Notes under the pieces: generated by a model
Told to the model about the DNA's origin: nothing
Seen by the model: the letters and a program-made list of their open reading frames with translations, nothing else
The model's database searches: none
Program-made: the position numbers and the translations under genes
DNA from: Candidatus Cloacimonadota bacterium
Lineage (GTDB): Bacteria > Hydrothermota > E44-bin80
Assembly (NCBI GenBank): GCA_004376305.1
Contig: SOKD01000096.1
Span: forward strand, 1 to 7,264
Direction of reading: 5' to 3'
Length of the DNA stretch: 7,264 nt
In this document: positions 1 to 5,974 of the stretch, piece after piece
How positions within the stretch are numbered: position 1 is the stretch's first letter
Layout of the letters: the number at the start of each line of letters is the position of its first letter

Positions 1-8
1 ACCTCCCT
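1..8 (-). promoter_or_regulatory. Ribosome binding site for a gene beyond the left edge
   Basis: On the minus strand the bases directly after the sigma factor stop codon read AGGGAGGT, a near-perfect Shine-Dalgarno sequence. It implies that another minus-strand gene starts a few bases past the window edge and is translated from the same message. ECF sigma genes are very often followed by their anti-sigma factor, so that is the likely partner, but none of its coding sequence is visible here. Confidence 0.55.
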
Positions 9-563
9 CTAAAGGTTCCCTTCCAATTCCCTGGCAATCCTCAGCCGTGCCCTGTTGAGTCTTGATTTCACTGTCCCCTCACGAATCCGTAATGCCTGTG
101 CAATCGCTTCATAGCTCATTCCCTGAATATCCCTCAACGTAAACACCGCTCTATACTTAACGTTCAGTTTCTTCATTGCATCAAGGATTTTTCTTCTAAT
201 CTCAGCATTTTCAGAGTTTTTCAAAAGATCACCTCCAGTTGTTCTTTCTCTTTTTTCATCTAATGCTATCTCCTGTCGCCTTTTATGTAACCGGAGATAA
301 TCTCGAGCAAGATTCAAAGCAACGGTATAGATCCATCCTCTAAAATTTTTCATACCAAAACATTTTTGTCTGTTTCGGTAAACGCGTATAAACACCTCCT
401 GAAGAAGATCATTTGAATCTTCATAATGTTGTGTCATCCTGTATATCAAATTAAAAAGTCTTCCGGAATACCGTTCAAAAAGTATTCTGAATGCATCTTC
501 ATCATTATTCTCAGAAATCTCAAAGAGCAATGACTGATCAGATATATCTTCCATTCCCTTCAT
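9..563 (-). CDS. ECF-family RNA polymerase sigma factor (RpoE-like)
   Basis: Alternative sigma factor of the extracytoplasmic-function group, about 184 residues, the usual size for a protein with only regions 2 and 4. Region 2 spans about residues 24-94: it contains the core-binding stretch with DSNDLLQEVFIRVYRN and then FRGWIYTVALNLARDYLR, which recognises the -10 element. A charged linker follows. Region 4 spans about residues 124-180, with the helix-turn-helix SYEAIAQALRIREGTVKSRL contacting the -35 element. The gene ends in TAG. The frame can also open at a TTG one codon upstream (566) or at ATG 554. I chose ATG 563, but no candidate has a well-spaced Shine-Dalgarno: AAGGGA abuts ATG 554 with no spacer. 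A strong ribosome binding site right after the stop suggests a co-translated downstream gene, probably an anti-sigma factor. The stimulus and regulon cannot be read from this sequence. Family assignment is certain; the exact start is not. Confidence 0.93.
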   Translation of the reverse strand: MKGMEDISDQSLLFEISENNDEDAFRILFERYSGRLFNLIYRMTQHYEDSNDLLQEVFIRVYRNRQKCFGMKNFRGWIYTVALNLARDYLRLHKRRQEIALDEKRERTTGGDLLKNSENAEIRRKILDAMKKLNVKYRAVFTLRDIQGMSYEAIAQALRIREGTVKSRLNRARLRIARELEGNL

Positions 564-573
564 CAATTCTTTT

Positions 574-598
574 AACGTTTGTTTAACCCCAAGGTTCC
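574..598 (-). promoter_or_regulatory. Candidate ECF-type promoter of the sigma gene
   Basis: On the minus strand GGAAC (598-594) is followed after 16 nt by CGTT (577-574), the spacing and composition typical of many ECF-dependent promoters (GGAAC, then 16-17 nt, then CGT-like). Its place just upstream of an ECF sigma gene fits the common autoregulation of this family. The start of transcription would fall only a few bases before ATG 563, giving a leaderless or nearly leaderless message, or a short leader to ATG 554. This is inferred from pattern alone. Confidence 0.35.
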
Positions 599-608
599 CT
601 ATAAGGGA
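596..608. repeat. Short inverted repeat beside the candidate -35 element
   Basis: TCCCT, a 3-nt centre, then AGGGA form a perfect 5-bp dyad that overlaps the candidate GGAACC -35 element. It could be an operator or a weak hairpin in a transcript started further upstream. It is short enough to be chance. Confidence 0.25.
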
Positions 609-631
609 GATTTATTTTTTTCATCTAATTT

Positions 632-637
632 ATTATA
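632..637 (-). promoter_or_regulatory. Candidate housekeeping -10 element (TATAAT)
   Basis: A perfect TATAAT lies on the minus strand about 70 nt upstream of the sigma gene start, within an AT-rich stretch. No good TTGACA-like -35 box is seen 16-18 nt further upstream; the bases there resemble AATCCA. It could be a basal promoter of the sigma gene, but one hexamer in AT-rich DNA is weak evidence. Confidence 0.3.
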
Positions 638-775
638 TTTCGAAACTTAACGGGTGGATTGGATTACTCTGTCCTCGTTTGCAATAGATAATATGTTTTT
701 TTTGCCTTGCTTTGTGTCTTTGCTTTTGACTTATTTTTTCTTTTACTTAGTAATCTCTATCTTTTATCCTTGTTT

Positions 776-3298
776 TCAGGTCTTCTGCAGCTTTTCCAGC
801 AATTTTTTTACGGTTTCATCTTCAGGTTTTATCTTCAGGTAATCCTTCAGAAGAAACACTGCCAACGCTGTGTCTCTATTGGTGACAAAGAAGCTGAAAA
901 GATCTGAATATACACTGCCTTCTGTCATTGCCTCCCGCAGATACTTAACGGTGCTGAGGGTATCCCCTCTGCTAAAATAATACTCCGCAAGCCCTGCATA
1001 ACCCGCAACTCTATCATTCACACTGCCTTTTGCTTTCATGTAGTTCATCAGTGCTTCATCATCTCTTCCTTGCTCCTCATTAATTTGCCCTAACATGTAG
1101 TAAATCAACCCACTGTCAAATTGCTTTAGAACTGCTCTGAGGTTCTCCTCAGCTTTATCATAATTCTTTTGATCCTTGTAAATCTCAGCAAGGTTAAAGG
1201 CAAACGGTAAAAGATCCCTCGCAGCAAATCTCTTTCCAAATTCAAGTACTTCTGCTGCCTTTTCTAAATTCCCGTTCATTTTGTAGTACGACCCCAGGGC
1301 AAAGAATCCTGCTGCATAGTTGCTGAGAAGTTTGAATGTATTTTCATCTTTGTAAACATTCTCGTCAAATATACTCCGGTAGTTAAATTTCTTCAGGAGC
1401 AAATCCTCTGTCTTCAAAGGATCTATCATACCTTTACCTTCCTCGGCAACAATTTTGTAAGCAAGCGCCTCCAATTTCAGGTGCTTCTGATATCCCTTCA
1501 TATTATCACGCGAAACAGTTACAGCGAAGTATATATTGAATTCTCCCTCATAGTCCTTGAGAAATTTTTCTGTGAATTCCTCTCGCGATGCAAACAGATC
1601 CTTGGCTGTTAACTTCTTCCCAGCATTGGTTGCAATGATGTTCCTGATTGCAAGATCCTTCACATAAAGAACTTCACCACTGGGAATTTTAACCGGGCGT
1701 AAGAGCTCGATCTCACGATCAGTAAAACTTATAGGCACTCCTATTTTCTTGAGTTGCTTTATGTACCAATCAGTATTAAGCAGGCTCAGGTTTGCCACTG
1801 CCACACCCGTATGATTTTTTGAGTCGAATTTCATAAACTTCTTAACTTCCTGAACAAACCACAATGGAAAGGTGTCATTATCGCCGTTGGTAAAAAGTAT
1901 ACTCCCTTCATCACAGGACATGAGCAGGTTCATACCATAATCATTTGCCACCCAATTCCCCCTTCTGTTCACATGCGAATTGTAGTTACTGAAAAGAGGA
2001 ATCATAGGAAATCCAAAGACTAAAATAGACAGGACAATGGCAACAATGCTCTTCCATCGTTTCCTGGTTGTTTCAATAAGACCCACTGCTAATTGCCACA
2101 ATCCAATACCGATGAAAAAGACAAAGAATATAAAGGATACACCGTAGAAGTAATCTCTTTCTCTTACTTCCTTTGGAATATGGTAAGGATTCAAGTCTGA
2201 CGGTGAAAATCTGAGATTGAGATACAGAACCAGCCCAAGACTCGTAAATAGAAAGATAAGCATAATAAGCGCAAATGTTTTTTTGTCCCTTTTGAAGTGT
2301 GTCCAGAAACCCCACAAACCCAGCATGGCAAATAATAGCGTGGCAAAGGAAGAAAGATACCGCGATACGACTGAAAATGCTCTTGTTTCTCTTGGGAATG
2401 CCACAAATTGCCAGGAGAAATATTTCACATACACCAGTGCCTGCTGCCATATTGCCATTAACGGATTGTATCCTGTCTCAACCCCTGTCTTTCTTGGAAA
2501 AAATTTCATTGGACCATACTGTTTCCTTGAAAATACATCCCAGAGCCTTTTAAATGTTTTCGGCGCAACCTCATTGATACCGGGATCAAGCCGTGCGCGA
2601 AGCATCAAATACAGATACGTGGTAATTGCAATAAATACGAGAACTATCACAAGCACAAAAAACTTCGAATCAAGCAATTCGCGCGGTTTTACCATCAGGA
2701 TGAAGATAAATAACGCGGGAAGCACAAGTAATGGTATGAGATGGATACCCATACTGAGAAAAGTTATATAAATAAGCAGCAGCAAGAGATTCTTATTTGC
2801 CTTTTTTCCAATATTCTCCTGCCAGACAAGCGTTATCCATACACAGAAGAACATTATAAAAGCAGATGTTGAATATACTTCTGCTTCGACAGAAGTGTCC
2901 CAGCTGGTAAACAAGTATGAAGCTAAGAGCGCTGTTGCTGCACCAAAAGAATGTTGTATTACTTTTTCCCATGTCGATTTTGGTTTTCGGAAACGCTCAA
3001 TAGCCTTAACGAAAACAAGATACAGAAATAGCGCTGCGAGTGCACCACTTAAGGCAGAGTAGAAGTTCATCCTATAGGCAATCTCGCGAGAAATTGGAAT
3101 AAGGGTAAATATTCTTCCGATAAGAATCTGTAAAGGTGTTCCCGGTGGGTGAGGAACACCGAGAGTATAAGCGCATGCAATAAATTCTCCGCAATCCCAG
3201 AAAGATGTAGTTGGTGCAAGCGTAAAGAGATATACACCAAGAACAGCCACAAAAATACCAAATCCTACAATGAGACGCAATTTCTTGTCTTTATCCAT
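776..3298 (-). CDS. DUF2723 (TMEM260-like) membrane protein, putative GT-C glycosyltransferase with TPR tail
   Basis: Polytopic inner-membrane protein of 840 residues. The first segment (about 8-28) leads into a loop with WDCGEF (34-39) and GVPHPPGTPL (47-56), the signature of the DUF2723 family. Acidic residues in that first loop are characteristic of GT-C lipid-linked sugar transferases. About ten more hydrophobic segments run to near residue 437, including 79-99, 117-131, 141-159, 170-201, 212-233, 313-332, 341-360, 385-406 and 417-436. A soluble part follows, containing NGDNDTFPLW (471-480) and NLSLLNTDWYIKQL (503-516), also conserved in bacterial members. Residues about 655-840 form TPR-like helical pairs (for example GSYYKMNGNLEKAAEVLEFG and AEIYKDQKNYDKAEENLRAV). 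Human TMEM260, in the same family, is a protein O-mannosyltransferase; a similar role here is inferred, and the sugar and acceptor are unknown. The start is firm: an in-frame TAG precedes the ATG and GGGGAG lies 6 nt upstream. The gene stops at TGA. Confidence 0.9.
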   Translation of the reverse strand: MDKDKKLRLIVGFGIFVAVLGVYLFTLAPTTSFWDCGEFIACAYTLGVPHPPGTPLQILIGRIFTLIPISREIAYRMNFYSALSGALAALFLYLVFVKAIERFRKPKSTWEKVIQHSFGAATALLASYLFTSWDTSVEAEVYSTSAFIMFFCVWITLVWQENIGKKANKNLLLLLIYITFLSMGIHLIPLLVLPALFIFILMVKPRELLDSKFFVLVIVLVFIAITTYLYLMLRARLDPGINEVAPKTFKRLWDVFSRKQYGPMKFFPRKTGVETGYNPLMAIWQQALVYVKYFSWQFVAFPRETRAFSVVSRYLSSFATLLFAMLGLWGFWTHFKRDKKTFALIMLIFLFTSLGLVLYLNLRFSPSDLNPYHIPKEVRERDYFYGVSFIFFVFFIGIGLWQLAVGLIETTRKRWKSIVAIVLSILVFGFPMIPLFSNYNSHVNRRGNWVANDYGMNLLMSCDEGSILFTNGDNDTFPLWFVQEVKKFMKFDSKNHTGVAVANLSLLNTDWYIKQLKKIGVPISFTDREIELLRPVKIPSGEVLYVKDLAIRNIIATNAGKKLTAKDLFASREEFTEKFLKDYEGEFNIYFAVTVSRDNMKGYQKHLKLEALAYKIVAEEGKGMIDPLKTEDLLLKKFNYRSIFDENVYKDENTFKLLSNYAAGFFALGSYYKMNGNLEKAAEVLEFGKRFAARDLLPFAFNLAEIYKDQKNYDKAEENLRAVLKQFDSGLIYYMLGQINEEQGRDDEALMNYMKAKGSVNDRVAGYAGLAEYYFSRGDTLSTVKYLREAMTEGSVYSDLFSFFVTNRDTALAVFLLKDYLKIKPEDETVKKLLEKLQKT

Positions 3299-3304
3299 CT
3301 ATCT

Positions 3305-3310
3305 CTCCCC
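3305..3310 (-). promoter_or_regulatory. Ribosome binding site of the DUF2723 gene
   Basis: GGGGAG (within AAGGGGAGAG) on the minus strand ends 6 nt before the ATG at 3298. It confirms that start and shows the gene is translated independently of cdaA, whose stop lies 87 nt upstream. I see no terminator hairpin and no convincing promoter in that 87-nt gap, so read-through from cdaA is possible. Confidence 0.7.
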
Positions 3311-3385
3311 TTCTTATCAAATATTTAGAAACGATCATTTTCATAATCTCTGTTTTCCTAATTTCACATAGTGCTTATTTACTGA

Positions 3386-4132
3386 TTAATACCTCATTGC
3401 CTTTTCAAGATTCCGTTTCAAAGAGGGCATATCCAAACCCCTGAGTAGTTTTCCCTTCTGGGCAAATGAGATCCCCCGCGTTTCATGAGAAACGACAACA
3501 ACAACGGCATCAGTCTCTTCCGTAATACCAAGTGCTGCCCTGTGTCTTGTACCAACCGACACATCAAGGGATGGATTCATCGAGAGCGGGAGCACACAAC
3601 CGGCTGCAATAATACTATCGTTATCAATTACAACTGCACCATCATGAAGCGGAGAGTATGGCGAAAAAATAGTAACGATGAGATCAGAGGAAATCTTTGC
3701 TTCCAGGGATTTACCTGTTTCTAAATATCCCTTCAACCCAACTCTCCGTTTTATTACCATGAGTCCGCCAAGGCCCCGCTCGCTAAGTAGCTGTGCAGTC
3801 TTAACGAGTATATCAATTGCTTCCTCACGTGTTTCCTTAAGAAAAAACCTGACCAATCGCGTTTTCCCAATATTGGTAAGCGCATGTCTGATTTCTGGTT
3901 GAAAAACGATAACAAAAGCAATTATCCAGATAGTCTGAACACCTTCAATGATCCATTTGAGACCTTGAAGTTGCCACATATTTGCCACCAGCGCAAAAAG
4001 AAGAACAAACGCCAATCCAACTATCATCTGTATCGCTCTGGTACCTTTTGCGAATTTAAATATCTGGTAGAAAATGAAACTAACAATAACAATATCAATG
4101 AAATCTATAAAGGTAAACTGTATATGATACAT
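3386..4132 (-). CDS. cdaA: Membrane diadenylate cyclase (CdaA/DacA family)
   Basis: Makes cyclic di-AMP from two ATP, a second messenger that in other bacteria controls potassium and osmolyte balance and cell-wall homeostasis. The 248-residue length and layout match CdaA. Three transmembrane helices occupy about residues 9-27, 35-53 and 62-78, and a short linker leads to the cytoplasmic DAC domain (about 95-230). The catalytic DGA motif is at 164-166 (PLHDGAVVIDND) and the RHR motif at 196-198 (VGTRHRAALG); both are intact, so the enzyme should be active. Its ATG overlaps the folP stop codon by one base (TAATG), and only a weak A-rich sequence precedes it, so translation probably depends on coupling to folP. 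In many bacteria cdaA follows ftsH and folP, as here, and is followed by cdaR (YbbR domains) and glmM. Neither of those follows here. The product is not the DNA-scanning cyclase DisA, which lacks these membrane helices. Confidence 0.95.
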   Translation of the reverse strand: MYHIQFTFIDFIDIVIVSFIFYQIFKFAKGTRAIQMIVGLAFVLLFALVANMWQLQGLKWIIEGVQTIWIIAFVIVFQPEIRHALTNIGKTRLVRFFLKETREEAIDILVKTAQLLSERGLGGLMVIKRRVGLKGYLETGKSLEAKISSDLIVTIFSPYSPLHDGAVVIDNDSIIAAGCVLPLSMNPSLDVSVGTRHRAALGITEETDAVVVVVSHETRGISFAQKGKLLRGLDMPSLKRNLEKAMRY

Positions 4133-5334
4133 TAATTGTTTCTTTTTCTAATGGTTTTGTACATTTTTATAAATCTAACCGTTTCTTTCACATCATGCAC
4201 CCTCACAATAGCAACTCCACCTTCTATGGCAAGAGCTAGTGAAGCAAGACTTCCTTCAAGTCGTTCATTAACAGGAACATCCAGAGTTGTGCCAATGAAT
4301 GATTTTCTCGAAGCTCCTATAAGAAGAGGATATCCAAGTGAGGTAAACTCATGAAACCTATCGAGAATATCATAATTGTCTATTAATCTTTTCCCGAAAC
4401 CTATTCCCGGATCAATAGCAATATATTCCTTTTCAATGCCATTATTAATAGCATAATGTGTTCTTTCCTTGAGGAAATCATAGATCTCCTGGATAACATC
4501 TTCGTAATGAGGATTTTCCTGCATATGCTTCGGACTCCCTTTCATATGCATAATGATCAACCCTGCTTTTCTTTCGCGCACAACAGCAATCATATTTTCA
4601 TCAAATTGCAAACCACTGATATCATTAATAATATCCGCACCAGAATCAAGTGCTGCAACAGCAATGGCACTTTTATAGGTATCGATTGAGATGGGAATGT
4701 CTGACTGCTCTCTCAATTGCTCAATAATGGGAAGAACCCTATTTAGCTCTTTTTCCTGTGAAATTGGATCAGACCCTGGTCGCGATGATTCTCCTCCAAT
4801 ATCTATAATATCTGCTCCCTCCTGCACCATTTCGAGAGCTCTGCTCACAGCGCTGTCAAGCTCGGCAAATTGCCCACCATCTGAAAAGGAATCGGGTGTA
4901 ACATTGAGCACCCCCATAGTGTATACGCTTCCCCCGATTTCAAATGTATGTCTCTTTGCAAGAAAACATTTGTTTTTTTTCGAACCATTCACATACCCGA
5001 ACAGCTTCTCCGATATTATGTCAAGACCAAACGGTTGACCTCTTAATTTCTCGGCAACGCGCTCAATTTCTTTAAGGGAGCCGAATAGAATCAAAGACGA
5101 CTTTTTAATGCTCCCCGTAATCACGTTCCGATGTACGGCTGCATCCGTTCCAGCAGAGAGTGCAGTTTGCTTTATTATATTACACGATGCTGCACTGAGC
5201 TCCGTTATCTTAAAAACAAGAAACGTGCCTTTCATGGAGAGAGAATCAATACATTCTTTTTCAACCCCAATTTTAGCTATCTCATACTTGATATCGGAAA
5301 GAGACTTCACAGAAAGAATCCGTATGTCAGACAT
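4132..5334 (-). CDS. folP: Dihydropteroate synthase with N-terminal extension
   Basis: Joins 6-hydroxymethyl-7,8-dihydropterin pyrophosphate to p-aminobenzoate to make 7,8-dihydropteroate; this is the target of sulfonamides. With the chosen start it has 400 residues, against roughly 270-290 for the usual enzyme. The catalytic TIM barrel fills about 130-400: MGVLNVTPDSFSDGG (140-154), IDIGGESSRPG (177-187), SIDT (216-219), NDISG (237-241), MHMKGSP (262-268), DPGIGFGK (308-315), GASRKSFIG (340-348) and RVHDV (378-382). All the substrate-binding motifs are present. Residues 1 to about 125 are an extra domain of unknown function, also known from other two-part bacterial DHPS proteins. I chose the ATG at 5334, 2 nt after the folE stop, because AAGGAG lies 11 nt upstream. 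An ATG at 5355 would add seven residues, overlap folE and has no usable ribosome binding site. The stop overlaps the cdaA start by 1 nt. Confidence 0.96.
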   Translation of the reverse strand: MSDIRILSVKSLSDIKYEIAKIGVEKECIDSLSMKGTFLVFKITELSAASCNIIKQTALSAGTDAAVHRNVITGSIKKSSLILFGSLKEIERVAEKLRGQPFGLDIISEKLFGYVNGSKKNKCFLAKRHTFEIGGSVYTMGVLNVTPDSFSDGGQFAELDSAVSRALEMVQEGADIIDIGGESSRPGSDPISQEKELNRVLPIIEQLREQSDIPISIDTYKSAIAVAALDSGADIINDISGLQFDENMIAVVRERKAGLIIMHMKGSPKHMQENPHYEDVIQEIYDFLKERTHYAINNGIEKEYIAIDPGIGFGKRLIDNYDILDRFHEFTSLGYPLLIGASRKSFIGTTLDVPVNERLEGSLASLALAIEGGVAIVRVHDVKETVRFIKMYKTIRKRNN

Positions 5335-5336
5335 AA

Positions 5337-5903
5337 TTAAACACGCTCCTTGCATCCTACCATTCCCAGAGCAATTTCCTTAATTGATGTTTCATTCATT
5401 TTTCCCTTGACAGAAATGGTAACGACTTCGGTGCCAAAAGGTTTTTCACCTCTTATTTCAACGCAAAGATGCCTGCTTTCAATCAATACCATTACTCCTT
5501 CAGCCTTAAGTGCCTTGCTAACAGTTTCAGCGATCTCGTCACACAAACGCTCCTGTAACTGTAACCTTCGTGAAATCACGTTTATCATGGATACAAAATG
5601 CGAGAATCCAGCAATCACTCCATCTCTGGGGATGTATGCAATATGCACCCTCCCAAAGAAAGGAAGCAGATGATGCTCGCAAAATGAAAAAAAAGGGATT
5701 TCTTTCAATATAATAATTTCATTCTTAACATCAGTCTTATATGGATGGATTTCTTCTAAGGGATCTTTTTTCACATCCTTAAATATCTCTTCCAGAAGTT
5801 CAGCTACACGCTCTGGTGTCTTTTGCAATAAATCTTCTGTTGTGTTAATCCCTAACTCCTCAAGAGCATTCCTTATCAATTCTTCGATCTTCTTCCTGTT
5901 CAT
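5337..5903 (-). CDS. folE: GTP cyclohydrolase I
   Basis: Converts GTP to 7,8-dihydroneopterin triphosphate, the first committed step of tetrahydrofolate synthesis, as a cytoplasmic zinc enzyme. The 188 residues match the short bacterial form. The zinc ligands are visible as C75 and H78 in FSFCEHHLLPFFG, and C147 in ESRHLCVEIRG. The core helix ISRRLQLQERLCDEIA (110-125) and the C-terminal GTEVVTISVKG strand (157-167) are family hallmarks. The start is firm, since an in-frame TAA directly precedes the ATG and the next methionine is residue 106, but its ribosome binding site is weak. folP follows after 2 nt, so the two folate genes are almost certainly co-transcribed. Of the enzymes between them in the pathway, folB and folK are not in this window. 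The other zinc-dependent pterin enzymes (QueD, MptA/FolE2) have different motifs and are excluded. Confidence 0.96.
   Translation of the reverse strand: MNRKKIEELIRNALEELGINTTEDLLQKTPERVAELLEEIFKDVKKDPLEEIHPYKTDVKNEIIILKEIPFFSFCEHHLLPFFGRVHIAYIPRDGVIAGFSHFVSMINVISRRLQLQERLCDEIAETVSKALKAEGVMVLIESRHLCVEIRGEKPFGTEVVTISVKGKMNETSIKEIALGMVGCKERV
5346..5351 (-). promoter_or_regulatory. Ribosome binding site deciding the folP start
   Basis: AAGGAG on the minus strand lies inside the 3' end of folE, 11 nt before the ATG at 5334. The spacing is a little long but usable. The competing ATG at 5355 lies upstream of this site and so could not use it. Confidence 0.55.
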
Positions 5904-5920
5904 TTATGTATCCATGTTTT

Positions 5921-5970
5921 GTGCAGGAGTGAAAAGGAATTTTCCTCTCTCATTTTGAAAATTCCTGCAC
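5921..5970. repeat. Inverted repeat in the ftsH-folE gap
   Basis: GTGCAGGA (5921-5928) and TCCTGCAC (5963-5970) are perfect 8-bp complementary arms separated by 34 nt. Inside them AGGAA and TTCCT form a smaller 5-bp hairpin. On the minus-strand RNA this would fold just after the ftsH stop and just before folE. No U-run follows the outer stem, so it does not look like a normal intrinsic terminator. It may instead be a processing, stability or attenuation element. Confidence 0.4.
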
Positions 5971-5974
5971 GGGA

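Noticed and set aside
818..840. 10-bp direct repeat ATCTTCAGGT with a 3-nt spacer
   Set aside because: It lies in coding sequence for the charged C-terminal helix of the DUF2723 protein, has only two copies and a period not divisible by three; probably chance.
654..907. Small plus-strand hydrophobic reading frames near the end of the DUF2723 gene
   Set aside because: They arise from T-rich sequence, overlap the real minus-strand gene, and show no ribosome binding site or recognisable domain.
2073..2771. Overlapping reading frames on both strands inside the DUF2723 gene
   Set aside because: They are shadows of the membrane-segment coding region, with no family motifs and no translation signals.
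3299..3385. Promoter, terminator or c-di-AMP riboswitch in the cdaA-DUF2723 gap
   Set aside because: Only the ribosome binding site is convincing; there is no stable hairpin with a U-run, no good -35/-10 pair, and the gap is too short for a ydaO-type riboswitch.
5335..5355. Earlier folP start at ATG 5355
   Set aside because: It would overlap folE, has GGTAGG abutting the ATG with no spacer, and adds residues not typical of the family; ATG 5334 has AAGGAG upstream.
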